Positions 1 through 6,469 of a stretch of 37,103 nucleotides of DNA are shown here, piece by piece (within the stretch, counting starts at the first letter, position 1; every line of letters begins with the position of its first letter). The position numbers were made by a program, and so were the translations under genes. Source of the stretch: Clostridia bacterium. Its GTDB lineage: Bacteria > Bacillota > Clostridia > UMGS1883. Under the pieces are notes generated by a model. That model had not been told where the DNA came from and did not search any database. It worked only from the letters and a program-made list of their open reading frames with translations. The stretch lies in contig JAFQLL010000038.1 of the NCBI GenBank assembly GCA_017414645.1, positions 1 to 37,103 on the forward strand, in the 5' to 3' direction.

Positions 1-139
1 CAAAAAATAAATTTGATTTTATTGCCATGCGAGAATTTCCTCGCGAGGCTCGGAAAACGCATATGGCATTACAAAGTGTTTTCTCCTCTGTTTACCTTAA
101 TTGCAACTATCGTCAGAGAGTGTCGGAGACACTTTGTTC

Positions 140-168
140 TTTACAATTGGGCTTGGTTATGGTAAAAT
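140..168 (+). promoter_or_regulatory. SigA-type promoter for the DUF975 gene
   Basis: TTTACA (140-145) and TAAAAT (163-168) are separated by exactly 17 bases. Transcription would start near 175, giving a leader of about 13 nt that still contains the GAGGTGAT ribosome site (176-183). The short leader supports the ATG at 188 rather than the in-frame ATG at 101, which lies upstream of the promoter. Confidence 0.6.
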
Positions 169-187
169 TTTAGGAGAGGTGATAAAA

Positions 188-886
188 ATGAAAAAAGCAA
201 GGGATTTCAGGCAAATTGCCCGTGAAAGCCTTAAGGGCAAGTGGTTTACGGCAGTTGTTGCAGGTGCTATTGCAGCTTTGCTTGGCGGTGCATCGATTGT
301 AAGCGTAAATGTTGAGTTCAATGTGGGAGCCTCGGGAGGTAAAACTGTTGTGCACGTAAACAATGTTCCGCCTGTAGTGTGGGGCATTATAGGCGCTGTT
401 TTTCTGGTTGCACTGGCAATATTTGCGGTGTATTTTGTTGTGAGCAGCTTTATTCGTGTGGGCTACTCGAAATTTAACCTTAACGTTGTGGATGGTGAAA
501 ATTTGTCTGTTGACACGCTGTTTTCCTATGCTTCAGACTGGAAGCGTACAGCAAAGGCATTTCTTTGGCAGGCTCTTTACATAATAGGCTGGTCCTGTGT
601 TTTCATAGTGCCTGGCATTGTGGCGGCTTTCAGCTACTCTATGGTTGGCTATATTCTCGCAGAGGATAATACCATTTCGCCTAAGGCTGCGCTCATGCGT
701 TCGGCAGAATTGATGATGGGCAACAAATGGAGGCTGTTTCGCCTTAACTTAAGCTTTATAGGCTGGATAATTCTTACGGTTTTAACCTTAGGCATAGGCA
801 ATTTGTGGCTCACCCCTTACATGAATGCTGCCATTGGTGCGTTCTACAGAGATATAACAGAAAATAACATAGAGATTACAGAATGA
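188..886 (+). CDS. DUF975 family integral membrane protein
   Basis: A 232-residue polytopic membrane protein resembling the DUF975 family, whose molecular function is not established. The N-terminus is short and basic (MKKARDFRQIARESLKGKW), a typical DUF975 opening, and is followed by a hydrophobic segment at about 20-40. Further membrane segments follow at about 65-90 and in the C-terminal half, including a stretch with WSCVFIVPGIVAAF, another DUF975-like signature. The ATG at 188 was chosen over an in-frame upstream ATG because it has GAGGTGAT four bases upstream and a promoter directly before it. The gene stands alone and converges with ychF. Family assignment is by pattern recognition; substrate or partner is unknown. 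Confidence 0.75.
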   Translation: MKKARDFRQIARESLKGKWFTAVVAGAIAALLGGASIVSVNVEFNVGASGGKTVVHVNNVPPVVWGIIGAVFLVALAIFAVYFVVSSFIRVGYSKFNLNVVDGENLSVDTLFSYASDWKRTAKAFLWQALYIIGWSCVFIVPGIVAAFSYSMVGYILAEDNTISPKAALMRSAELMMGNKWRLFRLNLSFIGWIILTVLTLGIGNLWLTPYMNAAIGAFYRDITENNIEITE

Positions 887-919
887 AAAAAGAGAGCAAA
901 CATTTGGTTTGCTCTCCTT
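885..919 (-). terminator. Intrinsic terminator between DUF975 and ychF
   Basis: A perfect 10-bp stem pairs GAGAGCAAAC (892-901) with GTTTGCTCTC (907-916) around a 5-base loop. On the minus strand it is followed by a run of six T, so it mainly serves ychF; on the plus strand only a weak CTTT follows, so it may be bidirectional. Confidence 0.8.
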
Positions 920-925
920 TCGTAT

Positions 926-963
926 AATTCTGCATTCTGCGTTTTGCACTCTGCATTTTGTAC
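926..963. repeat. Word repeat, family D, half copy
   Basis: TCTGCATTCTGC and CACTCTGCATTTTG occur back to back. They match the right arm of the larger family D array at 32693-32840. Here only one arm is present, between the ychF stop codon and its terminator, so it would lie in the ychF 3' untranslated region. Confidence 0.55.
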
Positions 964-974
964 ATTTTTTTCAA

Positions 975-2069
975 TTACACATTGAAAAGGAAATGTACAA
1001 TGTCGCCGTCCTTCATAACGTATTCCTTGCCTTCGCTCTTGACTAACCCTTTTTCCTTGGCTGCAGCCATAGTGCCGCATGCCATGAGGTTTTCAAAGCT
1101 TATTACCTCGGCACGGATAAAGCCACGCTCAAAGTCGGTATGTATTTTACCTGCTGCCTGAGGTGCCTTTGTGCCTTCTGTAATTGTCCATGCTCTTACC
1201 TCAGGCGTGCCTGCTGTAAGGTAGCTGATTAAGCCTAAAAGCTTGTAGCTCTTTTTGATAAGGCGGTCCAAGCCTGATTCTGTAAGGCCCATGTCCTCTA
1301 AGAAAATGCCCTTTTCGTCGTCCTCAAGCTGGCTGATTTCTTCTTCAATGCGTGCAGAAATGGGGAGCACCTCGGCATTGTCACGTGCGGCAATTTCTTC
1401 AACTGCTTTAACGTAAGGGTTATTTTCAATGCCGTTTACAAAGTCGTCCTCGGCAACGTTTGCTGCGTAGATAATGGGCTTCATTGTAAGAAGAGATAAG
1501 TCCTTCGACATTTCCTTTTCTTCTTCGCTGAGCTCAACGCTTCTTGCGCTTTTGCCGTTTTCTAAAGCTTCCTTAATTCTTACCCACATGTCCAGTTCTG
1601 CCTGGTACTTCTTGTCGCCACGGAGAGCCTTTGTAACACGGTCAATGCGCTTTTCAACGCTTTCAAGGTCAGCAAGGATTAACTCAAGGTCAATTGTTTC
1701 AATGTCGCGTGCAGGGTCGATGTTGCCTTCAACGTGGATAATGTTACTGTCGTCGAAGCAGCGCACAACGTGAACGATGGCATCAACCTCGCGGATGTTT
1801 GCAAGGAACTTGTTGCCTAAGCCTTCGCCGCGGCTTGCACCCTTAACCAGACCTGCAATGTCAACAAATTCGATAATGGCAGGAGTGAACTTAACGGGGT
1901 TGTACATTTCACGAAGCTTGTCTAATCTCTCGTCGGGAACGGTTACAACACCTACGTTGGGCTCAATTGTGCAGAAGGGGTAGTTTGCGCTTTCTGCCCC
2001 TGCCTGTGTGATTGCGTTAAAAAGTGTGGACTTGCCTACGTTGGGTAAGCCTACAATACCAAGTTTCAT
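975..2069 (-). CDS. ychF: YchF/OLA1 family redox-regulated ATPase
   Basis: Encodes a 364-residue translation-associated P-loop ATPase of the Obg-like YchF family, close to the usual 363-367 residues. The G1 loop GLPNVGKS is at residues 7-14, the G3 motif [10 protein letters not shown] follows, and the atypical G4 (NVAE instead of NKxD) fits the family's known preference for ATP over GTP. The C-terminal 80 or so residues form the TGS domain ([26 protein letters not shown]). I start at the ATG at 2069 (MKLGIVG), not at an in-frame ATG 51 bases upstream, because family members begin this way and an AAAGG site precedes it. The leader of about 185 nt contains a palindromic repeat. It is divergent from the response regulator gene. 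Confidence 0.96.
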   Translation of the reverse strand: MKLGIVGLPNVGKSTLFNAITQAGAESANYPFCTIEPNVGVVTVPDERLDKLREMYNPVKFTPAIIEFVDIAGLVKGASRGEGLGNKFLANIREVDAIVHVVRCFDDSNIIHVEGNIDPARDIETIDLELILADLESVEKRIDRVTKALRGDKKYQAELDMWVRIKEALENGKSARSVELSEEEKEMSKDLSLLTMKPIIYAANVAEDDFVNGIENNPYVKAVEEIAARDNAEVLPISARIEEEISQLEDDEKGIFLEDMGLTESGLDRLIKKSYKLLGLISYLTAGTPEVRAWTITEGTKAPQAAGKIHTDFERGFIRAEVISFENLMACGTMAAAKEKGLVKSEGKEYVMKDGDIVHFLFNV

Positions 2070-2103
2070 ATTAATCAACCTTTCTTTGCATGAAATCGGA
2101 CCG

Positions 2104-2171
2104 TGCAACACCTCATCCACCGCTTACGCGGTCCTCCTTCCCCTCAAGGGGAAGGCTTCGCCGGTCCCTAC
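2104..2171. repeat. REP-like palindromic repeat in the ychF leader
   Basis: Two consecutive hairpins occur here: ACCGC/GCGGT around a short loop (about 2117-2131) and CTTCCCC/GGGGAAG around TCA (about 2138-2157). They are GC-rich compared with the flanks. The CTTCCCCTCAAGGGGAAGG motif is of a kind often seen scattered in clostridial genomes. In this window it is single copy. Confidence 0.55.
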
Positions 2172-2262
2172 AATGGAAAAATTTTGTAAAATTCATTTTT
2201 TGTTAATAAAAAATACATACCAAAAATATATTAGTAATATACCATGAAAGTGTACCGTGACT

Positions 2263-2291
2263 ATTATACACTTAAAAAAAAGATTTAACAA
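2263..2291 (-). promoter_or_regulatory. SigA-type promoter for ychF
   Basis: On the minus strand TTGTTA (2286-2291) and TATAAT (2263-2268) are 17 bases apart. The -35 hexamer overlaps the -35 hexamer of the divergent response regulator promoter (2285-2290), so the two cannot be occupied together. Confidence 0.65.
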
Positions 2292-2312
2292 TACTTTTTT
2301 TTATGATATACT
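2285..2312 (+). promoter_or_regulatory. SigA-type promoter for the two-component operon
   Basis: TTAACA (2285-2290) and TATACT (2307-2312) are 16 bases apart. The start point would be near 2319, about 23 nt before the response regulator ATG, which has AAGGAGG at 2328-2334. Confidence 0.6.
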
Positions 2313-2341
2313 AAAAATATGGACACTAAGGAGGAATCGTT

Positions 2342-3028
2342 ATGAAAAAAACACCCAGAATTATGATTGTGGACGACGATGCTAATATCTGCGAGCTTGT
2401 AAGGCTTTACCTTGAAAAGGAAGGCTTTGAAACGGTTGTATGCTTAGACGGCGAAAGAGCGCTGGAGGAATACAAAAACCGCAAGTGCGACCTTACCATT
2501 TTAGACATTATGATGCCTAAGGTGGACGGCATTACCGTGTGCAGAGAAATAAGAAAAATAAGCGACACGCCCATTATTATGCTCACTGCAAAGGGCGAAA
2601 CCTTTGACAAGGTGCTTTGCCTTGAATTGGGCGCTGACGACTACATTGTAAAGCCCTTCGAGGGCAAGGAGCTTGTGGCAAGGGTTAAGGCGGTGCTGCG
2701 CCGTTACTTTAAGGATGAGGAAGCGGAAAAGGTTATTGAGTACCCAAACCTTAAAATTAACCTTACAAATTACGAGCTTGTGGTTGGCGGAAATGTTATT
2801 GAAACACCGCCCAAGGAATTGGAGCTGCTCTACTTTCTTGCATCGCACCCCAACCGTGTTTTCACACGCGAACAGCTTCTGGAGGACGTATGGGGCTTTG
2901 ACTATTACGGAGATTCCAGAACAATTGACGTGCATGTAAAAAGGCTTCGCGAAAAGCTTGAGGGCTATGAAGAGGCATGGGAGCTTCGCACCGTATGGGG
3001 CGTTGTCTATAAGTTCGAAGTAAAATAG
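2342..3028 (+). CDS. OmpR/PhoB-family response regulator
   Basis: A 228-residue DNA-binding response regulator. The receiver domain (about 5-118) has the acidic cluster DDD at 11-13, the phospho-acceptor D55 in LTILDIMMPK, T82 and K104 (YIVKPF). The C-terminal winged helix (about 132-226) carries the usual ELELLYFLASHPN, FTREQLLEDVWG and RTIDVHVKRLREKL stretches. AAGGAGG sits 7 bases before the ATG. It precedes the sensor kinase gene by 251 bases, and a shared transcript is likely. Regulated genes and stimulus cannot be read from the sequence. Confidence 0.95.
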   Translation: MKKTPRIMIVDDDANICELVRLYLEKEGFETVVCLDGERALEEYKNRKCDLTILDIMMPKVDGITVCREIRKISDTPIIMLTAKGETFDKVLCLELGADDYIVKPFEGKELVARVKAVLRRYFKDEEAEKVIEYPNLKINLTNYELVVGGNVIETPPKELELLYFLASHPNRVFTREQLLEDVWGFDYYGDSRTIDVHVKRLREKLEGYEEAWELRTVWGVVYKFEVK

Positions 3029-3279
3029 CGCATCGTTGCGATGCGCAACAAAAAATTTTGCATATGCAATATTTTTTGCTAATGTTTTTAAGGAACAAAG
3101 TGGCGATTTCTCGTACAAGGGGCTTGATGGCCCCCTAAAATCGCCACTTTCGGCGGAATAATGCGATTATTCCGCCTATTCTGTTCGGGGAGTCTTGCTC
3201 CCCGAGCCCCTTGCGATAAAGGGATAAGAAAATGTTTTCTCCGGTTAAAAGGTATCGGCGAAGAAAGGCGGTGTGAAGC
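3029..3279 (+). repeat. String of hairpins in the regulator-kinase spacer
   Basis: The 251-base spacer is almost wholly inverted repeats. GCGCATCG/CGATGCGC is at 3029-3047. An A/T-rich pair with GCATATGC at its centre spans about 3048-3080. GTGGCGATTT (about 3101) pairs with AAATCGCCAC (about 3138-3148), enclosing AGGGGC/GGCCCC. GGCGGAATAA pairs with TTATTCCGCC (about 3153-3178). CGGGGAG/CTCCCCG is at about 3187-3205. No run of T follows most of them, so they are not obvious terminators. They may set the regulator to kinase ratio or be repeat remnants. Confidence 0.6.
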
Positions 3280-4707
3280 ATGAAAAAAACGCTTTTCCGC
3301 GAAATGTTCATATATAATGTGCTTTTGGTTGTACTGTCCATGGCGCTTACGGCGATTGTGCTCTACACTCAGCTGGGGGCGTATTTCAAGTCGTCCATTT
3401 ATAAAACGTTGGACTCCCGTGCGGAGCAGGTTTCCAAAATGAGCGGCTATCTTATCGATGCAGGCGGCGGCATGAAGCAGGCGGTAGGCCTCAGGGAGGT
3501 TATGGGGCTTATAGGTCACGACGAGGGACAGGCTTTTATTATAACCGACGTATACGGCAACGTTGTTGTGCAGGTGGGCTTTAACGAAAACCAGCTTCAG
3601 AAGTACAGAATTGAGCAGGGTGAGCTTGTGGATTCACTTGAAGGTGAAACCGTTGCACGTGAGGGCAACCTTGGCGGTGCACTCACCAACCGCTTTTTGT
3701 ACGTGACAACCCCTTTAAGAACAAGACTGGGTATTGAGGGTGCAGTTATTGCCTGCAGTACAGTTCCTTATATACAGAACATGCAGCTTGGCGTTATGAA
3801 AATGTTCTTCTTTGCGGTTACCTTCGTAATTATACTTACACTTCTGGTGGCGGCGTGGTTTTCACAGCGCATTGCAAAGCCCGTAAGAGAAATGACTCAG
3901 GTTGCAAGACGTATTGCCTCGGGCGACTTTACCCAAAGAGTAAGCCGTGATGCAGAGGGCGAATTGGGCATACTTGCCGCAAGCTTTAACCAGATGACTG
4001 TTGCTCTTGGTGAAATGGACGAGGTGCAGTCCTCATTTATTAGCGACGTGAGCCACGAGCTGAGAACGCCAATGACCATTATTTCGGGCTTTGTTGAGGG
4101 CGTGCTGGATGGCACCATTCCCGAAGAGGAGCATAAAAAGTATTTGGAAATTGTGCTCAGCGAAATAAAAAGGCTTAACCGCCTTGTTAATGACCTTTTG
4201 GAAATGAGCAGGCTTAACAGCGGAAAGATAGAATATAAAATGGTGCCCTTTGAAATTACTGAAAGCATGCGAAAGGCAATAGTGGCTTTTGAACAGAGCA
4301 TAAGCGAAAAGAAAATTGACATTGAGGTAGAGTTTGACAGCGATTGCATGATGGTTATGGGCAACGGCGACTCAGTTTACCGTGTTATTGCAAACCTTAT
4401 GGACAACGCCGTTAAGTTTACCCCCGAGGGCGGAAGGATTGCCATAAGCATTAAAAATGCAGGCAACAAAACAAAGGTTTCCGTTGAAAATTCGGGCGGC
4501 GGCCTCAGCGAAAAAGAGCTTAACCATATATGGGACAGATTTTATCAGACGGACAAGTCCCGCAGCTCGGGAAAGAGGGGCGCAGGGCTTGGGCTTTACA
4601 TTGTTAAGAACATAATGCAAGCTCACGACAACAGGATATACGCAGAAAGCGAAGAAGGTAAGTGGACAAGGTTTACCTTTGAGCTGGACACGGTGAAGAA
4701 CAAATAA
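3280..4707 (+). CDS. Membrane sensor histidine kinase
   Basis: A 475-residue HAMP-type sensor kinase that should phosphorylate the regulator encoded just upstream. A first membrane helix lies at about 11-31, an extracytoplasmic sensor region at about 32-172, and a second helix at about 173-194. A HAMP linker follows (RIAKPVREMTQVARRIASG, 197-245). The HisKA helix carries H259 in DVSHELRTP. The ATPase domain has the N box around N376 (NLMDNAVKFTPEGG), a G1 region with NSGGGL (404-409) where DxGxG is usual, and the G2 box GAGLGL (434-439). AAGGCGG precedes the ATG. The periplasmic-side domain is not recognised, so the signal is unknown. Confidence 0.95.
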   Translation: MKKTLFREMFIYNVLLVVLSMALTAIVLYTQLGAYFKSSIYKTLDSRAEQVSKMSGYLIDAGGGMKQAVGLREVMGLIGHDEGQAFIITDVYGNVVVQVGFNENQLQKYRIEQGELVDSLEGETVAREGNLGGALTNRFLYVTTPLRTRLGIEGAVIACSTVPYIQNMQLGVMKMFFFAVTFVIILTLLVAAWFSQRIAKPVREMTQVARRIASGDFTQRVSRDAEGELGILAASFNQMTVALGEMDEVQSSFISDVSHELRTPMTIISGFVEGVLDGTIPEEEHKKYLEIVLSEIKRLNRLVNDLLEMSRLNSGKIEYKMVPFEITESMRKAIVAFEQSISEKKIDIEVEFDSDCMMVMGNGDSVYRVIANLMDNAVKFTPEGGRIAISIKNAGNKTKVSVENSGGGLSEKELNHIWDRFYQTDKSRSSGKRGAGLGLYIVKNIMQAHDNRIYAESEEGKWTRFTFELDTVKNK

Positions 4708-4733
4708 AGGACTGCGATGCAGTCCTTTATTTG
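4701..4733 (+). terminator. Hairpin overlapping the kinase stop codon
   Basis: AAATAAAGGACTGC (4702-4715) pairs perfectly with GCAGTCCTTTATTT (4719-4732) around GAT. The kinase stop codon lies in the left arm. The right arm contains CCTTTATTTG but no long T run, and repeat element A1 starts 7 bases later. Confidence 0.65.
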
Positions 4734-4739
4734 TTCTTC

Positions 4740-4913
4740 AACTAAGTTTGCCCTTTGGGCAAGTGAAGTTGCCATAAGGCAGTGAAGTTACTTCGTAGTG
4801 AAGTTTCGTCGGGGCGAAGTAGCTTAGGGGCAAACTTAACTTCACTTTTGCAGGGCAAAAACTTCACTGTTTTGAAAAAACAACTTCACTTTTTACGAAG
4901 TAAAAAACTTCAC
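4740..4913 (+). repeat. Word-hairpin element family A, copy 1
   Basis: The 174-base element starts AACTAAGTTTGCC, carries three GTGAAGTT words in the first half and four AACTTCAC words in the second, and has GGCAAACTTA in the middle, complementary to TAAGTTTGCC near the start. Sequences between the words form short hairpins such as TTTTGC/GCAAAA and TTTTTAC/GTAAAAA. It follows the histidine kinase gene in the same orientation and precedes a terminator at 4946. Other copies are at 8612 (minus), 21140 and 23766. Confidence 0.9.
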
Positions 4914-4945
4914 AAGATAAAAAGTGCAAAACTCAGGACGAAGGA

Positions 4946-4971
4946 AAAAACTCCGCCTTGGCGGAGTTTTT
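4946..4971. terminator. Bidirectional intrinsic terminator
   Basis: AAAAACTCCGCC (4946-4957) pairs with GGCGGAGTTTTT (4960-4971) around TT. T runs follow on both strands. It can end the kinase transcript (plus, after element A1) and the lipoprotein gene (minus). Confidence 0.88.
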
Positions 4972-4976
4972 ATTGG

Positions 4977-5450
4977 TTAGTTTTCTTCTAAAAGTGCAAG
5001 AAGCTTGTTAGCTTCATCCGGTGCAAGCATGATGGAAATTGAGCCTTTTGCTTTGTCGTAAACCGTTACGCTGATAAATTCGCCTGCGTTAAAATAGCCC
5101 ACTCGCTCTACTGATGTGTGCTCGGTAACGGTAACAGAATCGATGCCGCCTGCAGATATAACCTCCACAATGCTTTCGCTGCCCACAAGCCAGCTTTTTA
5201 AGGGAACATACTTGTCGGTAAAGGTGTGCTCCGTTTTATATTTTTCGGCATATTCAAGAAGCTTGCCTGCTTCTTCTGCCTGTGTTGCCTCTTCTGTTGG
5301 CTCGCTGTAAGGCTCTGTTTCAGCCTCGTGGGTTGGAGAGTGTATTTCTGCTTCTGTGACAACCTCTTTTGTGGGAAGTGGGGCTTCCTTTTTTGCACAG
5401 CCGCATAAGCATAAGGAAAGAATAAGTAAGCCAAGGATGGTTCGTTTCAA
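4977..5450 (-). CDS. Small secreted lipoprotein of unknown function
   Basis: A predicted 157-residue lipoprotein. I choose the TTG at 5450, giving M-KRTILGLLILSLCLCGC, a textbook type II signal peptide with lipobox LCGC and lipidated Cys18. GAAAGGA lies 9 bases upstream. An in-frame ATG at 5486 would add 12 residues including two prolines and has a poorer ribosome site. After the cysteine comes a Glu/Thr/Pro-rich linker of about 45 residues, then a compact C-terminal domain of about 100 residues (VTVTEHTSVERVGYFNAGEF) with no recognised family. It probably sits on the outer face of the membrane. It is monocistronic, and function is unknown. Confidence 0.75.
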   Translation of the reverse strand: MKRTILGLLILSLCLCGCAKKEAPLPTKEVVTEAEIHSPTHEAETEPYSEPTEEATQAEEAGKLLEYAEKYKTEHTFTDKYVPLKSWLVGSESIVEVISAGGIDSVTVTEHTSVERVGYFNAGEFISVTVYDKAKGSISIMLAPDEANKLLALLEEN

Positions 5451-5540
5451 TTGAGTCAATCCTTTCGGTGGGATTAGTGCCTGCACTATTGCAGAGTTAG
5501 TTTAAACATAGGAGACCCGTCCCCTTGTGTTTCCCTATTT

Positions 5541-5604
5541 AAATGAATTGCAAGCCATGCTTGCGTGAATTGACAACTGCGTTGTCATGAATTGCCTATG
5601 GCAG
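5541..5604. repeat. Word-hairpin element family B, left half only
   Basis: Three ATGAATTG or GTGAATTG words alternate with hairpins CAAGC-CAT-GCTTG and ACAAC-TGC-GTTGT, then CC-TAT-GG. The right half expected from the complete copy at 21403-21580 is missing. A different palindromic repeat (5605-5727) begins exactly there, so the element looks truncated. Confidence 0.7.
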
Positions 5605-5727
5605 GTGTAACTGGGGACGGGTGTAACTGGGGACGTGCCCGAAATTGCACGTTTTAAAGTGTTATTGGAAAAGGAATGTGCAAAAACAGGCACGTCCCCA
5701 ATTGCACATATCTGTCCCCAATTGCAC
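5605..5727. repeat. REP-like repeats with a GGGGACGTG core
   Basis: GTGTAACTGGGGACG occurs twice in tandem (from about 5606 and about 5621). TGGGGACGTGCC (5628-5639) pairs with GGCACGTCCCCA (5689-5700), and the block closes with two CCCCAATTGCACAT words. Palindromes of this GGGGACG type are commonly linked to REP-associated tyrosine transposases (RAYT, IS200-related). No transposase gene lies in the window. Confidence 0.65.
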
Positions 5728-5728
5728 A

Positions 5729-6265
5729 TTAAATGTTTAAATCACTCTTTAAAATCTTATATGAGCGTAACTGTGTTATATCCATATTTATAAATTTTAA
5801 TGTCGCCTCGGCAAAATCTAACCATTCTGCATCAGCGGGAAGATAAATTTTATCTAAACCCAAATATGCATATCCTCTTTTACGAGGCATTGATAAATAT
5901 ACTGAATTACCTTCCACCTCGCAGTTAATTGTTACGGTGATGTGTAAATTTCCTTTTACAGCATTTTTAAAGCCTTTTACGCCATAGTATTTTTCTTCGA
6001 GCGTATTTTTCCCTGAATGATTTTCAAAACAAGGATGTTGCCCCCATTGCTCTATGCCATACTGTATTTTATCTGCTAATTCAGATGCTGTGTAGGGATA
6101 TTTGAGTTCAATAGGAAAGTAGGCAGGTAAACAAACTGTAGATATTATACTGCCGTCGGCTAATTCGAAGGGAAAATGAGACATACTTGCAGGGAAAATA
6201 ACAAGGTCTTTGTTGGGGGAAACCAGCATACTTATTTTTCTGAATTCTTCAAAATCAGGTCTCAT
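5729..6265 (-). CDS. Hypothetical protein, family not recognised
   Basis: A 178-residue, probably cytoplasmic protein; no signal peptide or membrane segment is visible. It opens MRPDFEEFRKISMLV and has an aromatic, acidic composition with a mixed alpha/beta look (GNLHITVTINCEVEGNSVYL, KRGYAYLGLDKIYL). AAGGAGAT precedes the ATG. The gene is AT-rich, stands between two blocks of REP-like repeats and lies in the accessory minus-strand block, so recent gain is plausible. The overall feel resembles small immunity-type or phage-derived proteins, but nothing in the sequence proves that. Confidence 0.7.
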   Translation of the reverse strand: MRPDFEEFRKISMLVSPNKDLVIFPASMSHFPFELADGSIISTVCLPAYFPIELKYPYTASELADKIQYGIEQWGQHPCFENHSGKNTLEEKYYGVKGFKNAVKGNLHITVTINCEVEGNSVYLSMPRKRGYAYLGLDKIYLPADAEWLDFAEATLKFINMDITQLRSYKILKSDLNI

Positions 6266-6340
6266 AATTTATCTCCTTATTCAATAATTATTATAAGAAA
6301 CTCAATTCCATTTTCATTTGCGTAATTCATCATCTCTAAG

Positions 6341-6422
6341 GAACACAAGGGGACGGTTCTATTGTCTTGCCCCCTTATCTTCCTCAAAAATGACACCCAA
6401 AAATGTACGTCCCTATCTGTCC
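6341..6422. repeat. REP-like repeat with GGGGACGGTTCT
   Basis: GGAACACAAGGGGACGGTTC followed by pieces such as GTACGTCCCTATCTGTCCC. The first motif is of a type frequently found beside RAYT/IS200-like transposases in clostridia. Arms here are degenerate. Confidence 0.5.
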
Positions 6423-6425
6423 CTT

Positions 6426-6463
6426 TCTCCGCAGGGGCGCTTTTTGTAGCATTCCTCGGCACG
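6426..6463 (-). pseudogene. Remnant of a C_GCAxxG_C_C protein gene
   Basis: These 38 bases match 8172-8209 inside the intact C_GCAxxG_C_C gene at about 33 of 38 positions. Read on the minus strand they still encode RAEECYKKRPCGE, against RTEEYYKKRPCGE in the intact protein. The fragment lies directly beyond the zinc-ribbon gene, so the same coding segment flanks that gene on both sides. Confidence 0.65.
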
Positions 6464-6469
6464 ATATCA

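Noticed and set aside
2501-3118. Long open frame antisense to the response regulator
   Set aside because: Shadow frame; the sense gene has full domain content.
4782-4991. Plus-strand ORF inside element A1
   Set aside because: The word repeat creates an open frame (KLLRSEV type peptides also appear in A2 and A4); no ribosome site and non-coding structure explains it.
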